Positions 60,377 to 64,000 of a stretch of 64,000 nt of DNA are shown piece by piece (the stretch's first letter is position 1; each line of letters begins with the position of its first letter). This DNA is from CAVXEF01 sp963827315. Lineage in GTDB: Bacteria; Planctomycetota; Phycisphaerae; Sedimentisphaerales; Anaerobacaceae. A program made the translations under genes and the position numbers. Where the stretch lies: assembly GCA_963827315.1 (NCBI GenBank), contig CAWHAL010000001.1, positions 310,001-374,000 of the forward strand, read 5' to 3'. The notes under the pieces were generated by a model, which was given only the letters and a program-made list of their open reading frames with translations, did not search any database and was not told the origin of the DNA.

Positions 60377-60853
60377 ATGGGAAATACGTTGGGATATATG
60401 GTTACGTGGACGACGTACGGCACCTGGTTACAAGGTGACAAAAGAGGATTTGTGAAGGATGGAAAGATATCAAGGACGAGCAAGGGATTAGAACAAGCCA
60501 ATAAGAAAAGGCAAAGCGGTGAAGAGTTTACGCTCAAGAAGGAACAACGTGGGATTGTCAGGAGCGCTGTTCTGCAGGAGGCGGAGAGAACCAATGAGAA
60601 TGTGCTTGCGATATCGGTCCGGAGTAATCATGTACACGTGGTTATTGAAAGCGGTGGTAAGCCATTAGATATAGTTGTAAATCGTTTTAAGACTGCGGCA
60701 TACTATGCACTGCGAGAATGCGGGTTTGAGGGGAAAGTGTGGTCGAAAGGGTACGACAAGGGGTTTTGTTTCAGCGAGAAAGAACTGAGCGCCAGGGTCG
60801 ATTACGTAAATAAGCACGAGAAGTTTCTTAGCCGCGGCAGAGCCAAGGGGTAA
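60377..60853 (+). mobile_element. REP-associated tyrosine transposase (RAYT, Y1/IS200-like)
   Basis: 158 residues from the ATG at 60377 (GAGG about 9 bp upstream; a TTG at 60359 also opens the frame). N-terminal YMVTWTTYGTWLQGDKRG, HUH metal motif NHVHVVIE, and C-terminal helix with Tyr residues (WSKGYDKGFCF, ARVDYVNKHE). Family enzymes nick and mobilise REP/BIME foldback DNA. Complete-looking; the many REP-like copies in the window are likely substrates. A bidirectional terminator follows. Confidence 0.88.
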
Positions 60854-60875
60854 ATATCGAAAAGAAAGAACAAAT

Positions 60876-60906
60876 AAAAAAGCCCTGCTGGAATGGCAGG
60901 GCTTTT
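60876..60906. terminator. Bidirectional terminator between RAYT and cold-shock genes
   Basis: AAAAA-GCCCTGC-loop-GCAGGGC-TTTT (60882-60888 with 60896-60902). T-runs on both strands serve the converging genes. Confidence 0.9.
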
Positions 60907-60929
60907 CGGTTTTCAAGCAGTGTCCTCGG

Positions 60930-61139
60930 TTATGAGGGGATTACGTTGGTCGCACAAGGGCCTTTTTTGCCCTGGCCGACCTCGTACTGGACCTTCTGGC
61001 CTTCATCAAGCGATGCATAGCCTGTGGTCTTTATCTCTGAATGATGGACGAACAAATCCGCACTACCATCATCCGGGACGATAAATCCGAAACCCTTACT
61101 TGCATTAAACCATTTTACTGTACCTGTACTCACTTGCAT
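60930..61139 (-). CDS. Cold-shock protein (CspA family)
   Basis: 69 residues from the ATG at 61139 (MQVSTGTVKWF). OB-fold with RNP1 KGFGFI and RNP2 DLFVHHS. AAGGAG lies just before it. The frame is open to 61166, but the extra nine residues are outside the family. Single-stranded nucleic acid chaperone. Confidence 0.95.
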   Translation of the reverse strand: MQVSTGTVKWFNASKGFGFIVPDDGSADLFVHHSEIKTTGYASLDEGQKVQYEVGQGKKGPCATNVIPS

Positions 61140-61524
61140 TTCTCCTTGGCTCTGCTTACAGAGCAACTAATTTATATCTCTGCTTTAGTTTGCCGGGAGG
61201 TACTATTGAGATATGAAATAATATCCCCGCTTTCAATCCGTGCTATTAGAGCATAATAGTTAAAAATATGCAACAAATAAAATGACAAAAAATATAGGCC
61301 CCAGAATCACATCAGAAGTCCAGAAAACCGGCTTTTGGGTGTCAAAAACCCATTATCAGGCAAAAAAATGGGACAGAGGTCAGCAGGCAGCGTATTACGT
61401 ATAAAGGAAACCACGCAATAAGACAGCAGTTGGTTTTTCTTTGTGGATTCGTTTTGCGTGGGTATAATTTTTAGTTCGTAGTTCATTGTTGATTGTTCAT
61501 AGTTCATTGTTTGTGGTTCATTGT

Positions 61525-61983
61525 ATGAAAATACGCGGTGCGAAAATAACGGATGCCAAGGCGATACACGGCCTAATCAACTCGTATGCAGAGCAGGACA
61601 AGATGCTGTTTCGGTCGCTGACCGATATCTACGAGAACCTTCAGACATTTATGGTGGCTGAGTCGGAGGGTAATATCGTCGGCTGCTGCGGATTGCAAGT
61701 CATCTGGTCAGATTTAGCAGAAATAAGGTCATTGGCAGTCAAGGAATCAAACTCGGGCGGCGGGGCCGGCAAGATGTTAGTTGCGGAGGCCATCGAACGA
61801 GCTAAACAGTTGGGCGTAGAGCGGGTTTTTGCGCTAACATTAGAGCCGGAGTTTTTTGAAAAATTAGGGTTTGCGAGGATTGAGAAAGATTCACTGCCAA
61901 TGAAGGTCTGGCGCGACTGCGCACGGTGTTCAAAACAAGAAAAGTGCGACGAAGTGGCAGTCATAAGAAGTGAGCTAAAGTGA
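61525..61983 (+). CDS. GNAT N-acetyltransferase, ArgA-like (N-acetylglutamate synthase)
   Basis: 152 residues from the ATG at 61525 (MKIRGAKITDAKAIHGL). Acetyl-CoA region RSLAVKESNSGGGAGKMLVAEA. MLFRSLTDIYENL and the C-terminus MKVWRDCARCSKQEKCDEVAVI are typical of the short ArgA-type N-acetylglutamate synthases. First step of arginine synthesis is likely. The upstream DNA is a run of AGTTCATTGT repeats (about 61475-61525), which also precede the gene at 26621. Confidence 0.85.
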   Translation: MKIRGAKITDAKAIHGLINSYAEQDKMLFRSLTDIYENLQTFMVAESEGNIVGCCGLQVIWSDLAEIRSLAVKESNSGGGAGKMLVAEAIERAKQLGVERVFALTLEPEFFEKLGFARIEKDSLPMKVWRDCARCSKQEKCDEVAVIRSELK

Positions 61984-62049
61984 GCTAAAGTGCCTAAAAT
62001 GCAGTAAACTCAATAAGTAACTTTAGGCATTCCATACTTTAGGTACTTT

Positions 62050-63012
62050 TTAGCCGACCTGACGTCTCTGGAAGAGTGCAACGGCGAGCGACAATATAGC
62101 GGTTGTGTAGCAGAGGGCGTAAAGGGCGGTTATGGCGATATACTTCAGGGGGACAGTGCTGCCTTCGTAAATGGCATCGCTTATCCAAAAGACCTGCAGA
62201 TTCGGGACCAAGAAGCGGCCTATTTTCGCCCATAAATGGGTGTCAGCAAATCTGCCGAAGGTATAATCACTGACAAGGCCCAATAAAAACAGGCCTATAC
62301 AGGCTGAAAGTGTAACAACGGCGTTAAACCTTGTCGAAAGTGCGATGGCGAGTGCCACAATTATAATGGCAGCCAACAGCAGCAGCACTGAGCCGTAGAC
62401 ATCAAGGGCGTTGATGCCGTTATTGGTGGGGTTGAACCGCCAGTCGCGGTCGATAAACGCCAAAAAAACGATTGCGAGGGTGGCAAAGATGCCGGCGAGC
62501 ACCATAGCGGTAGAGGAGAATTTCCAATCATAAGCATAGTTAAAAAAGGCACTTAGCAGCAAAGTCAGGGCGGCGGCGAGTCCTGCTGCGGTAAGAACGG
62601 TCCAATCGTGGGTGTCATTTACGGAGGCGAGTACGCCGTGCCTGATAGCCATAAGAAGTGCAACGGTGCAAATATAATGTGCCAGTACGACGGCAGCGCT
62701 TACGCCGAGGAACTTGGCCACAATAAATATCGGACGCTGGACCGGCTTGCTGAGTACAGTAAGGATGGTTTTATCATCAATTTCCCTGGCGACTGCGCCG
62801 GAGGCTGAAAAGATTCCTACGAACAAACTGGCCAAAAACAACGTAGATAAACCTATTTCGCGTAAGAGTTTATTGTCGTCCTCCATTGAGTACATCGAAA
62901 GGGAAGGACTAACGAAAAACAAGATCAGCGCAGTGACAACCAGAACAGCATAAATGGGCTGCCTTAAGGTTTCGATGAAGGTGTTTTTTGCCAGGGTAAA
63001 TAATCTGTACAT
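62050..63012 (-). CDS. ABC-2 type transporter permease
   Basis: 320 residues, six to eight membrane helices. Opening MYRLFTLAKNTFIETLRQPIYAVL and the ABC-2 loop AREIDDKTILTVLSKPVQRPIFIVAKFLG (cytosolic coupling region). Substrate unknown. No ATPase gene is adjacent on the same strand in this window; it may lie beyond or elsewhere. Confidence 0.88.
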   Translation of the reverse strand: MYRLFTLAKNTFIETLRQPIYAVLVVTALILFFVSPSLSMYSMEDDNKLLREIGLSTLFLASLFVGIFSASGAVAREIDDKTILTVLSKPVQRPIFIVAKFLGVSAAVVLAHYICTVALLMAIRHGVLASVNDTHDWTVLTAAGLAAALTLLLSAFFNYAYDWKFSSTAMVLAGIFATLAIVFLAFIDRDWRFNPTNNGINALDVYGSVLLLLAAIIIVALAIALSTRFNAVVTLSACIGLFLLGLVSDYTFGRFADTHLWAKIGRFLVPNLQVFWISDAIYEGSTVPLKYIAITALYALCYTTAILSLAVALFQRRQVG

Positions 63013-63067
63013 TGTTCTTTGTCCGCTGCTACGGCTGCCGCGGCGACGACTAAAAGGGCTAACTCAA

Positions 63068-63168
63068 TGGATTCGGCAAGCTCACCATAAATATAATAAA
63101 AGGATGATTTTTTGGCAATAGTTTCTTATACTGAATACGCGTTTATGGATTCGACAAGCTCACCATCA
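63068..63168. repeat. Two direct REP-like copies
   Basis: ATGGATTCGGCAAGCTCACCAT (from 63067) and ATGGATTCGACAAGCTCACCAT (from 63145), one base different, about 78 bp apart. Confidence 0.75.
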
Positions 63169-63275
63169 ATTGCTATATTTTTGAACTTTCAGGGTTGCAA
63201 GAGCCGACACCATTATATAAATCAGTTACCCATTCGTGCCCTTTTTGTTCGGATATAAAAGTCGGGAATAAAAAA

Positions 63276-64000
63276 ATGGCGATATCCTCGAAGCGTGCGG
63301 AAAACGTAGCGATAGTTTCATTAGTCGTGGATGTTGTGTTTTTCGTTGTTGTGCTGCTGATGGGGCGCTGGAGCGGATTTGTTGCAGTCAATGCGGCTGC
63401 GTGGCTTATTCTGTCGGCGGTACTGGTGTGGGCGGTTTTGGCGCTGCAGTTCCATCAGCGAAGCCTTGCGGAACAAGAAAAACTCGACCTGAGCCAGTTA
63501 AGCGAGGCAGAAGAGGGCCAATCGAGGATTTTTCAGGCGAGGGGCGAACACGCGGGGTTATTTGCCGTTGCGCAGCGGCGTTTGCAAATACTTGAGAAAT
63601 GGTTTCTGCCAATTTTCTCAGCGGGTATAGCCTGCTACCAGATAGTCGTCGGTCTTTACCTGCTGAAGGTTGCCTCCGGCGGAGTTGAGACGGAGTGGAG
63701 ACAGCCGCTGCTGTGCAGCATTTTTCTGACGGCTGTGGCGTTCGTGAGCTTTCTGATTTCGCGCTACGCTACGGGGATGTCGGAGCAGACACAATGGAAG
63801 CCGTTAAGGGCCGGTGGAAGTTTACTGCTTGCGGCGGCGCTACTGTGCTTTGCGCTGGCGATAGCTTTGGCAGTGGCGCATTTCAAGATTTTCCTGCCAC
63901 TGAGTATAATTCGGTGGACTATCCCAATTCTGCTTGTAGTCCTCGGCGTAGAAACAGCTCTGAATGCTGTGCTGGACATATACCGGCCGAGACTCGAAGG
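63276..64000 (+). CDS. Multi-pass membrane protein, 3' end beyond window
   Basis: Read from the ATG at 63276 (MAISSKRAENVAIVSLVVDVVFF); the frame is open to the last base, at least 241 residues. At least six hydrophobic segments (for example WLILSAVLVWAVLALQF, LLLAAALLCFALAIALAV, WTIPILLVVLGVETALNAVL). Ends in the conserved-looking VLDIYRPRLE. Family not recognised. The start of an operon is possible, divergent from the ABC permease. Confidence 0.7.
   Translation, partial: MAISSKRAENVAIVSLVVDVVFFVVVLLMGRWSGFVAVNAAAWLILSAVLVWAVLALQFHQRSLAEQEKLDLSQLSEAEEGQSRIFQARGEHAGLFAVAQRRLQILEKWFLPIFSAGIACYQIVVGLYLLKVASGGVETEWRQPLLCSIFLTAVAFVSFLISRYATGMSEQTQWKPLRAGGSLLLAAALLCFALAIALAVAHFKIFLPLSIIRWTIPILLVVLGVETALNAVLDIYRPRLE

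Overview
The window looks like a chromosomal segment from a Planctomycetota-type bacterium (Phycisphaerae/Sedimentisphaerales-like). This is inferred from gene content, not from a marker phylogeny. The supporting traits are two PEP-CTERM secreted proteins, a giant beta-helix protein and a GEVED protein that both end in dockerin-like Ca-binding repeats, a TMTC-like membrane-TPR protein, a small Hc1-like histone, lpxB (lipid A, so a Gram-negative envelope), and a genome dense in short dispersed repeats.

Layout. 1-2582: end of a LOG-family gene, a secreted protein, hisD. 2592-9554 (minus): gltX, PfkB kinase, thpR, recA, alaS, with alaS split by a one-base frameshift. 9913-11957 (minus): an AT-rich two-gene cassette of a SIR2-like protein with a zinc ribbon and an unknown partner, flanked by repeat-rich non-coding DNA; this is the best candidate for an undescribed defence system. 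13321-17948 (minus): lpxB, a secreted thermonuclease, and three small flavoproteins. 18077-23319: proC, a ferredoxin (minus), SRP RNA, dnaX, recR, rpoN. 23629-32615: secreted, pilin-like, lipoprotein, TPR-membrane, PEP-CTERM and GEVED/dockerin-like proteins. 33192-39041: rodA/ftsW family, murJ, a large TPR/HEAT protein. 39468-43339: a compact type III restriction-modification pair beside a 141-bp tandem duplication. 44136-50895: ferredoxin, tRNA-Glu, FabZ-like dehydratase, Hc1-like protein, flavodoxin, LolA-like protein, HAD phosphatase, LysR regulator divergent from gdhA, family-4 uracil-DNA glycosylase. 51227-52223: PEP-CTERM gene with a structured leader. 52455-58446: pheA, tpiA, secG, yicC, gmk, rpoZ, coaC, coaB, then convergent pyrE. 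58566-60020: a nuclease-like gene broken by a TGA at codon 13 plus a HEPN-like partner. 60377-64000: REP-associated transposase, cold-shock protein, N-acetyltransferase, ABC-2 permease, and a membrane protein running off the end.

How it fits together. Most genes are housekeeping: translation, recombination, replication, cell wall, lipid A, CoA, nucleotide and amino-acid synthesis. Between them lie three defence-like islands (SIR2 pair, type III R-M, nuclease/HEPN pair) that are AT-richer than their neighbours. Several dispersed repeat families link the islands and intergenic spaces: a 155-bp element with eight T-tracts at an exact 10-bp spacing (three copies), a REP-like TTCGAC..GCTCA family that has even entered the 3' ends of dnaX and gmk in frame, and a TACGCC/GGCGTA palindrome family. 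A RAYT-type transposase in the window is a plausible agent for the REP-like family.
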